From Frateuria_A sp035943815 (GTDB taxonomy: Bacteria; Pseudomonadota; Gammaproteobacteria; Xanthomonadales; Rhodanobacteraceae), in contig NZ_DASZBU010000006.1 of the NCBI RefSeq assembly GCF_035943815.1, forward strand, positions 62,001-126,000: 64,000 nucleotides of DNA. Reading direction: 5' to 3'. Position 1 is the stretch's first letter; every line of letters begins with the position of its first letter. A model generated the notes under the pieces. The model saw only the letters and a program-made list of their open reading frames with translations. It was not told the DNA's origin and ran no database searches. Below, piece after piece: positions 16,663 through 26,531 of this stretch. The translations under genes and the position numbers were made by a program.

Positions 16663-18063
16663 TCATCCGCACTCATTGCCCGGCGAAGCGATCCTGCCGC
16701 GCTGGCGCGCCAGCGCCGCCTGCAGGGGCGATGCATCCACGCCCTCGGCCAGTTGCGCCGCGAACTGCGCGGGGCATTGCCGCACCAGCTTTCGCGCCCG
16801 CGTGAGCGAGGCGACTTCCAGGAACACGCACCCGCCGCTGCCGGAAAGCCGGGCGCGGCCGAAACGCGAGAGCCAGTCCAGCGCCGCGGCCACTCCAGGG
16901 TGTCGCGCACGCACGACCGGCTCGAATGCGTTTTCCGCCGCTTCGCCGGAAACAAAGGATGAAATTGTCGCCCGAGGTGCATTTCGTGTCAATTCAGGCG
17001 CTTGAAACAAGGCCGCGGTGGGCACGTGTTCGCGCGGATCCAGCACGACGTACCAGCGCCGCGGCAGTGCGACAGGCGTGAGCCGCTCTCCCACGCCTTG
17101 GCCCCAAGCCGAACGGCCGCGCACGAACACCGGCACGTCCGCACCCAGCCGTTGTCCCAGGCCGGCCAGCGCGTCCTCATCCAGGCCGCAGCCCCACAAG
17201 TGGTTGAGCGCCACCAGCACCGAGGCCGCGTCGGAACTGCCGCCGCCGAGCCCGCCGCCCATCGGGATGCGCTTGTCCACCGCGATCTCGGCGCCGAGCG
17301 CCAGGCCTGTTTCCGCCTGCAGCAGCCGCGCGGCCCGCACCGTCAGGTCCGACTCGGCGGGCACGCCCGGCAATTCGCCGGCGCGCGTGATGGCGCCGTC
17401 GGGGCGCACGCGCAGGCGTACCTCGTCGCCCCAGTCGAGCAGGCGGAACACCGTCTGCAGTTCATGGTAGCCGTCGGCGCGACGGCCGAGGATGCGCAGG
17501 AACAGGTTGAGTTTGGCCGGCGCCGGCCAGGCCGTCCACTCCTCGCGCGCCGGTGGCGCGAGCGTTCGCGACATAAATACCCGCAGCGCGTCGGGGAAAC
17601 CGTTTTCGCGGTCGCGGTCGCGGGCGTAAGCGAAGGCGGGATCGGCCTTGTCCACCGGCACGAAGCCATGCTTCGCGTAGAACGGCGCGTTCCACGGCAC
17701 GTCCGCCAGCGTACCGAGGTCGACGCGCGTGTAGCCGGCGGCGCGCGCCCAGCCGCACGCATGCTCGAGCAGGGCCGCACCGATGCCGCGGCGCCCATGG
17801 GCGGGAAGCACGTCGATCTCGGCGATGCCGATGGCACTGCCGCCGATGTCGTCGTCCAGCCAGGCGAATCCGACCGGCGTGCCGTCCCGCAGCTGGGCCA
17901 CCCACACCAGGCCACGTGCGATGGCCGCTTCCAGCAAGTCCGGAGGTATCGCCATGGCGGCATAGGAAGGCCACGCACGATGGCCACGGAACAACTCCAC
18001 CGCCGCGCGCTCGATGGCGCACAACACCGAAACCTGCGCCGGCACGGCGCGCACGATGGTCAT
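16663..18063 (-). CDS. ispE: GNAT acetyltransferase domain fused in frame to IspE (CDP-ME kinase)
   Basis: One uninterrupted 466-codon frame. Residues ~1-165 are a complete GNAT domain (MTIVRAVPAQVS..., acetyl-CoA loop HGRRGIGAALLEHA, C-terminal PFYAKHGFVPVDKA). From about residue 174 (WTAWPAPAKLNLFLRILGRRADGYHEL) it is IspE of the GHMP kinase family with PMGGGLGGGSSDAA for ATP. IspE phosphorylates 4-diphosphocytidyl-2-C-methylerythritol in the MEP isoprenoid pathway. An internal ATG at 17574 (MSRTLAPP) could give a separate 303-residue IspE, but the Shine-Dalgarno there (GCGGG) is weak and no stop separates the two domains. Start 18063 lies 10 bp after the lolB stop. Confidence 0.85.
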   Translation of the reverse strand: MTIVRAVPAQVSVLCAIERAAVELFRGHRAWPSYAAMAIPPDLLEAAIARGLVWVAQLRDGTPVGFAWLDDDIGGSAIGIAEIDVLPAHGRRGIGAALLEHACGWARAAGYTRVDLGTLADVPWNAPFYAKHGFVPVDKADPAFAYARDRDRENGFPDALRVFMSRTLAPPAREEWTAWPAPAKLNLFLRILGRRADGYHELQTVFRLLDWGDEVRLRVRPDGAITRAGELPGVPAESDLTVRAARLLQAETGLALGAEIAVDKRIPMGGGLGGGSSDAASVLVALNHLWGCGLDEDALAGLGQRLGADVPVFVRGRSAWGQGVGERLTPVALPRRWYVVLDPREHVPTAALFQAPELTRNAPRATISSFVSGEAAENAFEPVVRARHPGVAAALDWLSRFGRARLSGSGGCVFLEVASLTRARKLVRQCPAQFAAQLAEGVDASPLQAALARQRGRIASPGNECG

Positions 18064-18073
18064 CGTCACGGCT

Positions 18074-18703
18074 TCAGCGTCCGCAATCGGCGCACGGCGC
18101 CGGCGCAAGACGGAAGCTGTCGATCGACAGCTTCACCTTGTACGGCGGCTGGCTGGCGAAGACCTTCTGCGGCAGCGGTGGCTGGCGGGACAGATCCCAG
18201 GCACGATAATCGACCGTCCAGCCATCCTGCTGCAGCAGCGCCGGCAGCTCGTGCTCGCCGAAGCTCAGCTCGGCTACCCCGACGGGTGCACGCAAGCCGA
18301 GCACCCAGGCGCGCAGTTCGCGCAGCGGCACCTCCCAGCCCAATGCCTTGCGCATCAGCGTCTCGGCATCCGGGCCGCGCAACGGCCCACCCTCGATGCC
18401 CTCGAGCATCGCCCCGGCCGGGCCGCCGCTCAAGCGGAAACTCTTGCCCGTGATCGGCGCGCGTAAGTCGAAGTCGTAGCGCTCGCCATCCTGAGTCCAG
18501 GTCAGCGTGCCGCTGCCGCCGTCGTGGCCATCCGAGACGGCCAGGTGGCCCTCCAGCGTCCAGCCTTCCACGCCGGCCAGCTGCTTTTCGCGCGCGGCCT
18601 GCGCCGCCAGCGCGGCCTGGTCGGCCGGCTTGCGTACCGGCACCGGCGCGCAGGCGGCGAGCAGCAACCCGGCTGCCGCGCCCATCAGGACCAGGCGCCT
18701 CAT
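18074..18703 (-). CDS. lolB: Outer-membrane lipoprotein insertion protein LolB
   Basis: 209 residues from ATG 18703, which overlaps the stop of the TPR gene as ATGA. Lipoprotein signal MRRLVLMGAAAGLLLAAC with the lipobox cysteine at residue 18. The body has LolB-like beta strands (EGWTLEGHLAVSD..., TLTWTQDGERYDFDLRAPITGKSFRLSG). LolB receives lipoproteins from LolA and inserts them in the outer membrane. Its position immediately before ispE matches the classical lolB-ispE-prs arrangement. Confidence 0.9.
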   Translation of the reverse strand: MRRLVLMGAAAGLLLAACAPVPVRKPADQAALAAQAAREKQLAGVEGWTLEGHLAVSDGHDGGSGTLTWTQDGERYDFDLRAPITGKSFRLSGGPAGAMLEGIEGGPLRGPDAETLMRKALGWEVPLRELRAWVLGLRAPVGVAELSFGEHELPALLQQDGWTVDYRAWDLSRQPPLPQKVFASQPPYKVKLSIDSFRLAPAPCADCGR

Positions 18704-20448
18704 GGCTCGAGCCGCTGCACGGTCTTGTGGAGGTTGGCGTTGTTCGGGTCCAGCCTGCGCACCTGTTCGAACACCTGCCGGGCATCCTGGCGCTTGCCCA
18801 GCTTCCACAGCACCTCGCCCAGATGCACGCCAACGTCGGCATCCCGCGCGCTGCTCCAGGCCTGGCGCAGCGAGCGCGCCGCCTCGTCCAGGTGGCCCAG
18901 GCGGTATTGCAGCCAGCCCCAGGAATCGGCAATGGCCGGATCGTGCGGCTTGGCCGCGCGCGCCACCTCGATCAACTTTTTCGCCTCGGGCAGGTCGCGG
19001 CCGGCGTCGGCGAGGGTGTAGCCCAGCGCGTTGCTCGCGTCCACGTCGTCGGGCTTGATCTTCAGCAGGTGGCGGAAATCGGCGACGGCCTGGTCGATCC
19101 GGCCAGCCTCGGCATAGGCCAGGCCGCGGCCGTAGAGCAAGCCGGGATCGTCCGGCAGCACCTGCAGGGCGTGGCCGTAGGCCTTGGCCGCCTGCGCGTA
19201 GTGCTGCTCGCGCATGTACAGCTCGGCGTCGGCTTGCCAGGCGCGGCGCAGCTGCTCGGGCTGGTCGAGGTAGGCGGTCTCCAGCTGCTCCAGCAGGGCG
19301 TGCGCGTCGGCCACCTTGCCCTGGGTGTGCAGGATCACCGCGCTGCGCAGGTCGGCGTCGAAGGCGTGCGGGTCCTCGTCGCCGACCTGGTCGTACCAGG
19401 CGAGCGCCTCGTCCTTGCGGTCCTGCATCTCGGCCAGCTGGCCGAGCAGGAAGGTGTTGCCATCGCGCACGTCCGGCGGCGCCTGCTTGAGCTGGCGATA
19501 CAGCCGCGCGATGGCCTTCTGGTCGTGCGCCTGCGCGGCCAGTGCCGCGCGCAGGGCATAGATCTCGGCGCTCTGTGGTCCGTTGTCGAGCAGCCTGGCG
19601 GCCGTTGCATAGTCGCCGCCCTGGCTGAGCAGGCTGGCGTAGGTCAGGCGCAGGCGCACGTCGTCCGGCGACCGGGCCAGCGCCTGCTTGAGCAGCGCGG
19701 TCGCACCCTTGCGGTCGCCAGCCTTGAATTTCAGCTGCGCCGCCCAGGCGTAAGTCTCGGTGTCGTGAAAGCGCACAACGGCGGCATCGGCCAGCCGCAT
19801 CGCGTAGTCGGGCCGCCCCAGCTTGTCGCCGAGCTCGCTCATCGCCAGCCAGGCCTTAGGGTCGGCAGGCAGCCGCGCGGGCGTGGCCATGGCTTCGAGC
19901 AGCCGTGCCGCCTGGGCGGGGTCGCGGGCGCCGACCAAGGCGCGGCCGAAGCGACGCCAGGCATGCGCATCGCCACTGCCGATCAGGCGTTCCAGCTGCT
20001 CGCGCGCACCGGCGGTGTCGCCGGTGGCCAGCGCCAGCTCGGCCTGCGCCTGGGCCAGGTCGGCGGTGCTGGCGCCGAGCGCCTTCCAGCGCCCGATCGC
20101 GCGCTGCACGGCCGCTTCGTCGCGCACCGCCAGGGCCAGTTCCACCGCGCGCTGGGCCACATCGGGATCGTCCGACAGGGCCATCGCCCGGCCGTAGCGG
20201 GCGGAGGCCTCCTTGAGGTCGTTGCGGGTGAGCGCCATTTCCCCGGCCAGCAATTGCGCCAGCAGGTCGTGTTCGGCATCGGGCGTGACCACGGTCAGCC
20301 GGTCCAATGGCTGCTTGGGCGCCGGCGTGGCGGCGTGCGGCCCGGGCATGCCGGCGCAGGCGGCCAGGGCCAGCGTACAGCCGGCCGCACCAGCAAATTG
20401 CCGCAGTTGCTTGAACTTGGTCTTCACGCTCAGCACACTAGTTGCCAT
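18700..20448 (-). CDS. TPR-repeat outer-membrane-type lipoprotein
   Basis: 582 residues. N-terminal lipoprotein-like signal with LALAAC (cysteine near residue 31), then a long array of TPR-like helix pairs (for example LLYGRGLAYAEAGRIDQAVADFRHLLKIKPDDVDASNALGYTL is one pair, given here as a whole only for location at ~430-470). Likely a scaffold at the inner face of the outer membrane. The gene precedes lolB with a 4-bp overlap, so it is translationally coupled to outer-membrane lipoprotein targeting. Exact partner is unknown. Confidence 0.85.
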   Translation of the reverse strand: MATSVLSVKTKFKQLRQFAGAAGCTLALAACAGMPGPHAATPAPKQPLDRLTVVTPDAEHDLLAQLLAGEMALTRNDLKEASARYGRAMALSDDPDVAQRAVELALAVRDEAAVQRAIGRWKALGASTADLAQAQAELALATGDTAGAREQLERLIGSGDAHAWRRFGRALVGARDPAQAARLLEAMATPARLPADPKAWLAMSELGDKLGRPDYAMRLADAAVVRFHDTETYAWAAQLKFKAGDRKGATALLKQALARSPDDVRLRLTYASLLSQGGDYATAARLLDNGPQSAEIYALRAALAAQAHDQKAIARLYRQLKQAPPDVRDGNTFLLGQLAEMQDRKDEALAWYDQVGDEDPHAFDADLRSAVILHTQGKVADAHALLEQLETAYLDQPEQLRRAWQADAELYMREQHYAQAAKAYGHALQVLPDDPGLLYGRGLAYAEAGRIDQAVADFRHLLKIKPDDVDASNALGYTLADAGRDLPEAKKLIEVARAAKPHDPAIADSWGWLQYRLGHLDEAARSLRQAWSSARDADVGVHLGEVLWKLGKRQDARQVFEQVRRLDPNNANLHKTVQRLEP

Positions 20449-20543
20449 CCCATCGTCCGTCCTGGCCGTACCGAACCGCCACAGGTACGAAAGCTTAGCC
20501 TACGCCGCCGCGGATACCCCGTCGTCAATTCGCACTCCACGCC

Positions 20544-21809
20544 ATGCCGCTGATCGCCCTCGGGCTCAATCACCTCACCGCGCCGGTCAGCCTGCGCGAG
20601 CAGGTGGCGTTCGATGCGGACGCCGCCAGCGAAGCGCTGCGCGAACTGAAGGCCGAGCCGGGCGTGGAAGAGGCGCTGATCCTTTCCACCTGCAACCGCA
20701 CGGAGCTTTACGTCGGCGTGGCCGAGGGTGCCGAACACGCGCCGCAGGCATGGTTCAACCGCCACCATCGCTTGACCCCCGGCAAGCTGGACGAGTTCCT
20801 TTACCGGCACGACGAGGACGCCGCCGTGCGGCACATGTACCGCGTGGCCACCGGGCTCGATTCGATGGTGCTGGGCGAGCCGCAGATCCTGGGCCAGGTC
20901 AAGGATGCCTACCAGCTCGCCCGCGATGCGCAGGCGCTGGGCGCGCCGCTGGACCGGCTTCTGCAAAGCACCTTCCAGGTGGCCAAGCGCGTACGCACCG
21001 ACACGCGCATCGGCGCGCACACCGTGTCGGTGGCGTTCACCGCGGTGCGCCTGGCGGAGCAGGTGTTCACCGATCTCAAACAGGCCTGCGTGCTGCTCAT
21101 CGGCGCCGGCGACACCATCGAGCTGGCCGCACGCCACCTCGCCGACAAGCAGGTGCGCCGCCTGATCGTCGCCAACCGCACGCTGGAAAACGCGCAGGAG
21201 CTGGCCAGCCGCTACGGTGGTTACGCCATCGCGCTGACCGACCTGCCGCAGCATCTGGCCGAAGCCGACATCGTGATCTCCTCCACCGCCGCGCGGCAGC
21301 CGGTGGTGACGCGGCCGATGGTCGAGCAGGCAGTGGCCGCGCGAAAGCGCCGGCCAGTGTTCATGGTCGACATCGCCGTGCCGCGGGACATAGAGCCGTC
21401 GGTCGCCACGCTGGAGGACGTCTACCTCTACGGCGTCGACGACCTGCAGCAGGTGATCGACGACAACCGCCGCTCGCGCGAAACGGCGGCGCGCGAAGCC
21501 GAGACCATCATCGACCTGCAGGTGGAGCGCTACATGGCCTGGCGCCGCGCGCTCGCCCTGCGCAATCCGGCGATCGACCTGCGCCAGCACGCCGAGCGCT
21601 ACCGCGACGAGGTGCTGGTCAAGGCCCAGGCGATGCTGGCGCGCGGCAAGTCGCCCGACGAGGCGCTGGCCTTCCTCGCCAACACGCTGACCAACAAGCT
21701 GTTGCACCACCCCAGCGCGCGCCTGCGCGAGGCGGCGCTCAACGGCGACCTGGACCTGCTGCACGCGGCTGGACGGCTGTACGGCGAGACGGACGAACGG
21801 GACCCATAG
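20544..21809 (+). CDS. hemA: Glutamyl-tRNA reductase
   Basis: 421 residues starting MPLIALGLNHLTAPVSLREQ. Catalytic Cys50 in STCNRTELY, NADPH-binding IGAGDTIELAARHL, and a C-terminal dimerisation helix region. Converts glutamyl-tRNA to glutamate-1-semialdehyde, the first step of tetrapyrrole synthesis. Divergent from the TPR-lolB-ispE transcript; 95 bp between start codons. Confidence 0.98.
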   Translation: MPLIALGLNHLTAPVSLREQVAFDADAASEALRELKAEPGVEEALILSTCNRTELYVGVAEGAEHAPQAWFNRHHRLTPGKLDEFLYRHDEDAAVRHMYRVATGLDSMVLGEPQILGQVKDAYQLARDAQALGAPLDRLLQSTFQVAKRVRTDTRIGAHTVSVAFTAVRLAEQVFTDLKQACVLLIGAGDTIELAARHLADKQVRRLIVANRTLENAQELASRYGGYAIALTDLPQHLAEADIVISSTAARQPVVTRPMVEQAVAARKRRPVFMVDIAVPRDIEPSVATLEDVYLYGVDDLQQVIDDNRRSRETAAREAETIIDLQVERYMAWRRALALRNPAIDLRQHAERYRDEVLVKAQAMLARGKSPDEALAFLANTLTNKLLHHPSARLREAALNGDLDLLHAAGRLYGETDERDP

Positions 21810-21886
21810 CGAGAGCGGCTGGCTGCCGCTCCCGCGTCGCGAGCCGGACGTTGCCGGCCCCTTCCACCCGCGCCATCCATTTCGCC

Positions 21887-22963
<1,077 letters not shown>

Positions 22964-22979
22964 GGAAGTGGACGACCGC

Positions 22980-23521
22980 CTAGCGCATCGGCGCCTGCGC
23001 CGGCTCGACCGTCAAAGCCATGGGCTCGCGCTGGGCCAGGACCGAGACGGTCTGCAACTGCTGCAACGTGAACGCCTCGGCGTTGCTGCGCTCCAGCGGG
23101 GGTATGCGCCGCCTGCACCGTATCGACCACGGCCAGCCGGCGGAACGGGCTGTGCAGTTCGTCCTGCACAGCTCGACCGGTCGGCCGACAGCTCGACGCT
23201 GTCGACGCGCTGCAGGCCGGCACGCCGCGCTGCTGCCGCCAGTGCGCCGGCCACGCACGAGCTGTGCGGGCCGCAGGGCAGGCCATGGCGGGCTTCCATG
23301 CGCGCCACGCCCTCGCTCGCCGAGACGAACATCGGGTGAGCCGGGTGATCGGGATCCGGGACCAGGAAGCGACGAGCGAGTGCGGCCACTGGAACCTGCC
23401 GCAGGCGGGCGACCGATTGACGCGTACATCCGGGGAGAGGCTCGCCCCGGACGCGGGCGCCCCGCGCCTCCCTGGTGGCAAATAGCCATTTGGGCGGGAA
23501 ATGGAATACGTCCTTGTTCAT
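22980..23521 (-). pseudogene. Frameshifted XVIPCD (type IV secretion effector C-terminal) gene relic
   Basis: The minus strand carries an XVIPCD-like domain spread over three frames. Frame 1 from ATG 23521 gives DPDHPAHPMFVSASEGVARM and GLQRVDSVELSADR; then VQDELHSPFRRLAVVDTVQA in the second; then TPLERSNAEAFTLQQLQTVS to the stop near 22980 in the third. Read together these follow the XVIPCD order (D-HP..., hGL.riD.v.ls, vq..l.sp.kr..vdt..a, tP...S). The two shifts are both +1, so sequencing error is possible but unlikely at two sites. XVIPCD is the signal recognised by VirD4 in Xanthomonadales antibacterial type IV systems. Only ~40 residues precede the domain, so the toxin part is gone or was never here. 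Confidence 0.6.
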
Positions 23522-23646
23522 CGACCTGGCGACCATGGCATCCTTGCAAGGCAGCTGAGCGCGATCCAGCGTAACAGGCTTGCGGAAGCCATAGCGATGA
23601 CAACCGTTCCATCCCAAGGCAGGGCCGGCGGGAAGTACACGGCCCC

Positions 23647-25749
23647 ATGACACCGAACGCCCGCGCCGAGCTGGAAGCCTTGCTGCAACGGCTTGCGTAC
23701 CTGCTTCAACACACCGCCAGCGGCGAAGCCGAAGCGCTCGCGGCGAAGGGGCGCAAGGAATTTCCGCTTTCCGGTGAACTGGCCCGCCTGCACGGCATCG
23801 CCCTGCTGCAGCTGGGTCGCCGGCGGGAGGCGCTGACGGCGCTGCATCGCGCCGCGGAACTCGCTCCGGCCAGCGTGGAAGTGCAGTGCAACCTGGCCAA
23901 CGTGGCGCTAGAGGACGGCCGCCCGGAGGCGGCGATAGAGCGGCTGCAGGCCACCCTCGGGCGCGTGCCCGGCCATCCGGGGGTACTGCAGGCACTCGGC
24001 GTGGCGCAGATGGTCGCCGCGCGCCACGAGGAAGCGCGCGACACCTTCGTCCAGGCGGTCCGCGCAGCCCCGCAGCATCCCGGCCTGCGGCTGAACCAGG
24101 CCGAGGCCGAGCTGGAGCTCGGCGCGGCTGCCCAGGCGCTGGCCCACGTGCGCGAAGCGCTCGCGCTGGCGCCGCATCTGGCGGCCGCCCACGATCTGCT
24201 CGGCCATGTGCTGCATGCCCAGGGCCATCTGTCCGAAGCCGCCCAGGCGTGGCTGGAGGCCGAGCGGCTGGCGCCCGGCGAGCCGCGTTACGCGTTCCAG
24301 GCCGCCCGCATGCTGGAAGCCTCCGGCGAACTCGCCGGGGCGGCCGCGGCCTATGCCCGCACGCTGCAAAACGCGCCCGGCTCTGGCCCTGCCCTGAGCC
24401 GTCTCGCCTTCACGCGACGCCGCCTGGCCGACTGGCGCGAGCAGGGCAAGCTGACCGTCCGCCTGCGCGAAGCGGTGGAAGCCGGCCAGCACGGCATCGT
24501 GCCGTTCGCGCTGTTGCTCGAGCCGTTCGATCGCGCGCTGCAGCGCAAGGCACTGGAAAGCTTCGCCCGCCCGATCGAGCAGCAGCTTTCGCCGATGCGC
24601 GGGCACCTGGGATTCACCTGGCGCCAGCCGGCGCCGGCCGAACCGATCCGCGTCGGACTGCTGTCCGACGGCTTCGGCGAGCATCCCATCGGGCGCACCG
24701 TGGCTGGCCTGGTCGAGGCACTGGCCGCGGCGGGCGGACTGGAACTGCACCTGTTCGCGACCTGCGCCGACGATGGTGGCCCGCTGCGCCGGCGCCTGGC
24801 CGCCGCCGTGCCGCTGCACGCACTCGACGCGCTGCCGCCTCCGCAAGCGGCCGAGCGCATCCATGCACTGGGCATCGAAGTGCTGGCCGACCTCACCGGC
24901 TATGGCGTGCACACGAACGCCGACCTGCTCGCATTGCGCCCGGCGCCGCTGCAGGTGAACTGGCTGGGCCACCCGGGCACCACCGGTGCGCCCTGGATCG
25001 ACTATCTGCTGGCCGACACGGTGGTATTGCCGACGTCGCACCGCGCCGACTACAGCGAGAAGATCCTGCGTCTGCCGCGCTGCTTTCTGCCGGTCGCCTG
25101 CGCTTCGCCCGCACCGCCCCCGGCGCGGTCCGCCTGCGGCCTGCCGGACACGGGTGTGGTGTTCGCCTGCTTCAGCGACGTGCGCAAGCTCGATCCGGCC
25201 ACCTTCGCGCGCTTCATGCTGATCCTGCGCGAAGTCCCCGGCAGCGTGCTGTGGTTGCGCACCGGCCCGGACAGCGCCGATGAACGGCTGCGCGCCGCAG
25301 CCGCAGAACACGATGTGTCGCCGGAGCGGCTGCTGTTCCTGCCGCAGCTGCCGCACGAGGAATACCTGGCACGCTATGCCCTGGTCGACCTTTTCCTCGA
25401 CACCCTGCCCTGCAACGCCCGCACCACCGCAGCCGACGCGCTCTGGGCCGGTTGCCCGGTGCTGACCACGGCCGGCGAGACCTTTGCGGGCCGCGTCTGC
25501 GCGAGCCTGCTGCACCACGCCCACGTGCCCGAACTGGTGGCCGAGGAAGCCGACGGCTTCATGGCGACGGCCATACGACTGGGCCGCGACCAGGCAGCAC
25601 TGGCGGCCTTGCGCGCGCGCCTGGCCGCGGTGCGCGAACAATCGCCCTTGTTCGACATCGGCGCCTTCGCCGGCGACTTCCGGCGCGCGATGCAGTCGAT
25701 CGGGACACGGCGCAGGATGGGGCGGCCGCCGATCGACCTGGACTTCTAG
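23647..25749 (+). CDS. TPR protein with O-GlcNAc-transferase-like (GT41) C-terminal domain
   Basis: 700 residues. Residues ~1-300 are TPR-like helical repeats. The C-terminal ~400 residues form a GT-B glycosyltransferase with GT41/OGT landmarks: RVGLLSDGFGEHPIGRTVAG, LNWLGHPGTTG-like QVNWLGHPGTTGAPWIDYLL, and VDLFLDTLPCNARTTAADALWAGCPVLTTAGETFAGR, the donor-binding stretch. Such bacterial proteins glycosylate proteins or act in polysaccharide assembly; the acceptor is unknown. Single gene, divergent from the XVIPCD relic, 126 bp from its start. Confidence 0.88.
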   Translation: MTPNARAELEALLQRLAYLLQHTASGEAEALAAKGRKEFPLSGELARLHGIALLQLGRRREALTALHRAAELAPASVEVQCNLANVALEDGRPEAAIERLQATLGRVPGHPGVLQALGVAQMVAARHEEARDTFVQAVRAAPQHPGLRLNQAEAELELGAAAQALAHVREALALAPHLAAAHDLLGHVLHAQGHLSEAAQAWLEAERLAPGEPRYAFQAARMLEASGELAGAAAAYARTLQNAPGSGPALSRLAFTRRRLADWREQGKLTVRLREAVEAGQHGIVPFALLLEPFDRALQRKALESFARPIEQQLSPMRGHLGFTWRQPAPAEPIRVGLLSDGFGEHPIGRTVAGLVEALAAAGGLELHLFATCADDGGPLRRRLAAAVPLHALDALPPPQAAERIHALGIEVLADLTGYGVHTNADLLALRPAPLQVNWLGHPGTTGAPWIDYLLADTVVLPTSHRADYSEKILRLPRCFLPVACASPAPPPARSACGLPDTGVVFACFSDVRKLDPATFARFMLILREVPGSVLWLRTGPDSADERLRAAAAEHDVSPERLLFLPQLPHEEYLARYALVDLFLDTLPCNARTTAADALWAGCPVLTTAGETFAGRVCASLLHHAHVPELVAEEADGFMATAIRLGRDQAALAALRARLAAVREQSPLFDIGAFAGDFRRAMQSIGTRRRMGRPPIDLDF

Positions 25750-25789
25750 ACGCCCGAACGCAGATCCGCCCAGGCCACCGGTGCCGACG

Positions 25790-26056
25790 TCACTCCGTGC
25801 CGAAACCTTCGGGCGCCTTGCCCGCGCCGTCCTCGCGCAGGATGTCCGTTACCCTGGCCGCCGCCGGCCCTTGCCACAACCAGCGTTCCAGCGCATCAAG
25901 CGCCGCGGCCTCGCCATAGGCAAACACTTCCACGCGCCCGTCGGGCAGATTGCGCGCGTGGCCGGTCAGGCCCAGCTGCAACGCCTGCTCACGGGTGCTG
26001 GCGCGGTAGAACACGCCCTGCACGCGGCCGCTCACCAGGAAGCGCGCGCCGGCCAT
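25790..26056 (-). CDS. acyP: Acylphosphatase
   Basis: 88 residues. Catalytic Arg18 in GRVQGVFYRAS and Asn36 in ARNLPDGRVEVFAYG are both present; these hydrolyse acyl phosphates. The ATG at 26056 follows the stop of the TlpA-like gene by one base (TGA-G-ATG), so it is translationally coupled. The longer frame of 97 residues would run into that gene. Confidence 0.93.
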   Translation of the reverse strand: MAGARFLVSGRVQGVFYRASTREQALQLGLTGHARNLPDGRVEVFAYGEAAALDALERWLWQGPAAARVTDILREDGAGKAPEGFGTE

Positions 26057-26057
26057 C

Positions 26058-26531
26058 TCACTTGCCCGCGCCGATCGCCGCACCCAGCGACTGCGGCGTC
26101 ACCGGACCCACAAAGCGCTTGGCCACGTGCCCATCGGGTGCGATCAGGTAGGTCGTGGGCAGCCCGCGCGGCTCCTCGAAATCCTTCGGCGGGCTGTCCA
26201 GCGCCACCTGTGCGATGGGGTAACTCACCGGGTGTTTGGCCAGGAAGGCCTGGATGTCGGCCTTGTCGCTATCCTCGTAGGCCAGGCCGATGGCGCGCAC
26301 GGTGGCGTGGCTGGCGACGAAGTGGGAGATGCCCGGCATCTCCTTGATGCACGGCACGCACCAGGTCGCCCAGAAGTTGACGATCACCCAGTGCCCACGC
26401 TGCGCGGCCAGGTCGAAGGGCTTGCCCTCCAGCGTGGTGACCTTCAGCGCCGGCTGCACGGGCATGGCCGCATGCACCGGCGCCACGGCGATGGCCAACA
26501 ACGCGGCGAGCAGAAGGCCTGGCATCTTCAT
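26058..26531 (-). CDS. TlpA-like thiol-disulfide oxidoreductase
   Basis: 157 residues. Signal peptide MKMPGLLLAALLAIAVAPVHA, then a thioredoxin fold with the active site WCVPC (Cys58, Cys61) and cis-proline loop GLPTTYLIAPDG. Periplasmic, probably reducing disulfides in secreted or cytochrome-related proteins. Its ATG overlaps the stop of the YihY gene (ATGA), giving a yihY - tlpA - acyP operon. Confidence 0.92.
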   Translation of the reverse strand: MKMPGLLLAALLAIAVAPVHAAMPVQPALKVTTLEGKPFDLAAQRGHWVIVNFWATWCVPCIKEMPGISHFVASHATVRAIGLAYEDSDKADIQAFLAKHPVSYPIAQVALDSPPKDFEEPRGLPTTYLIAPDGHVAKRFVGPVTPQSLGAAIGAGK

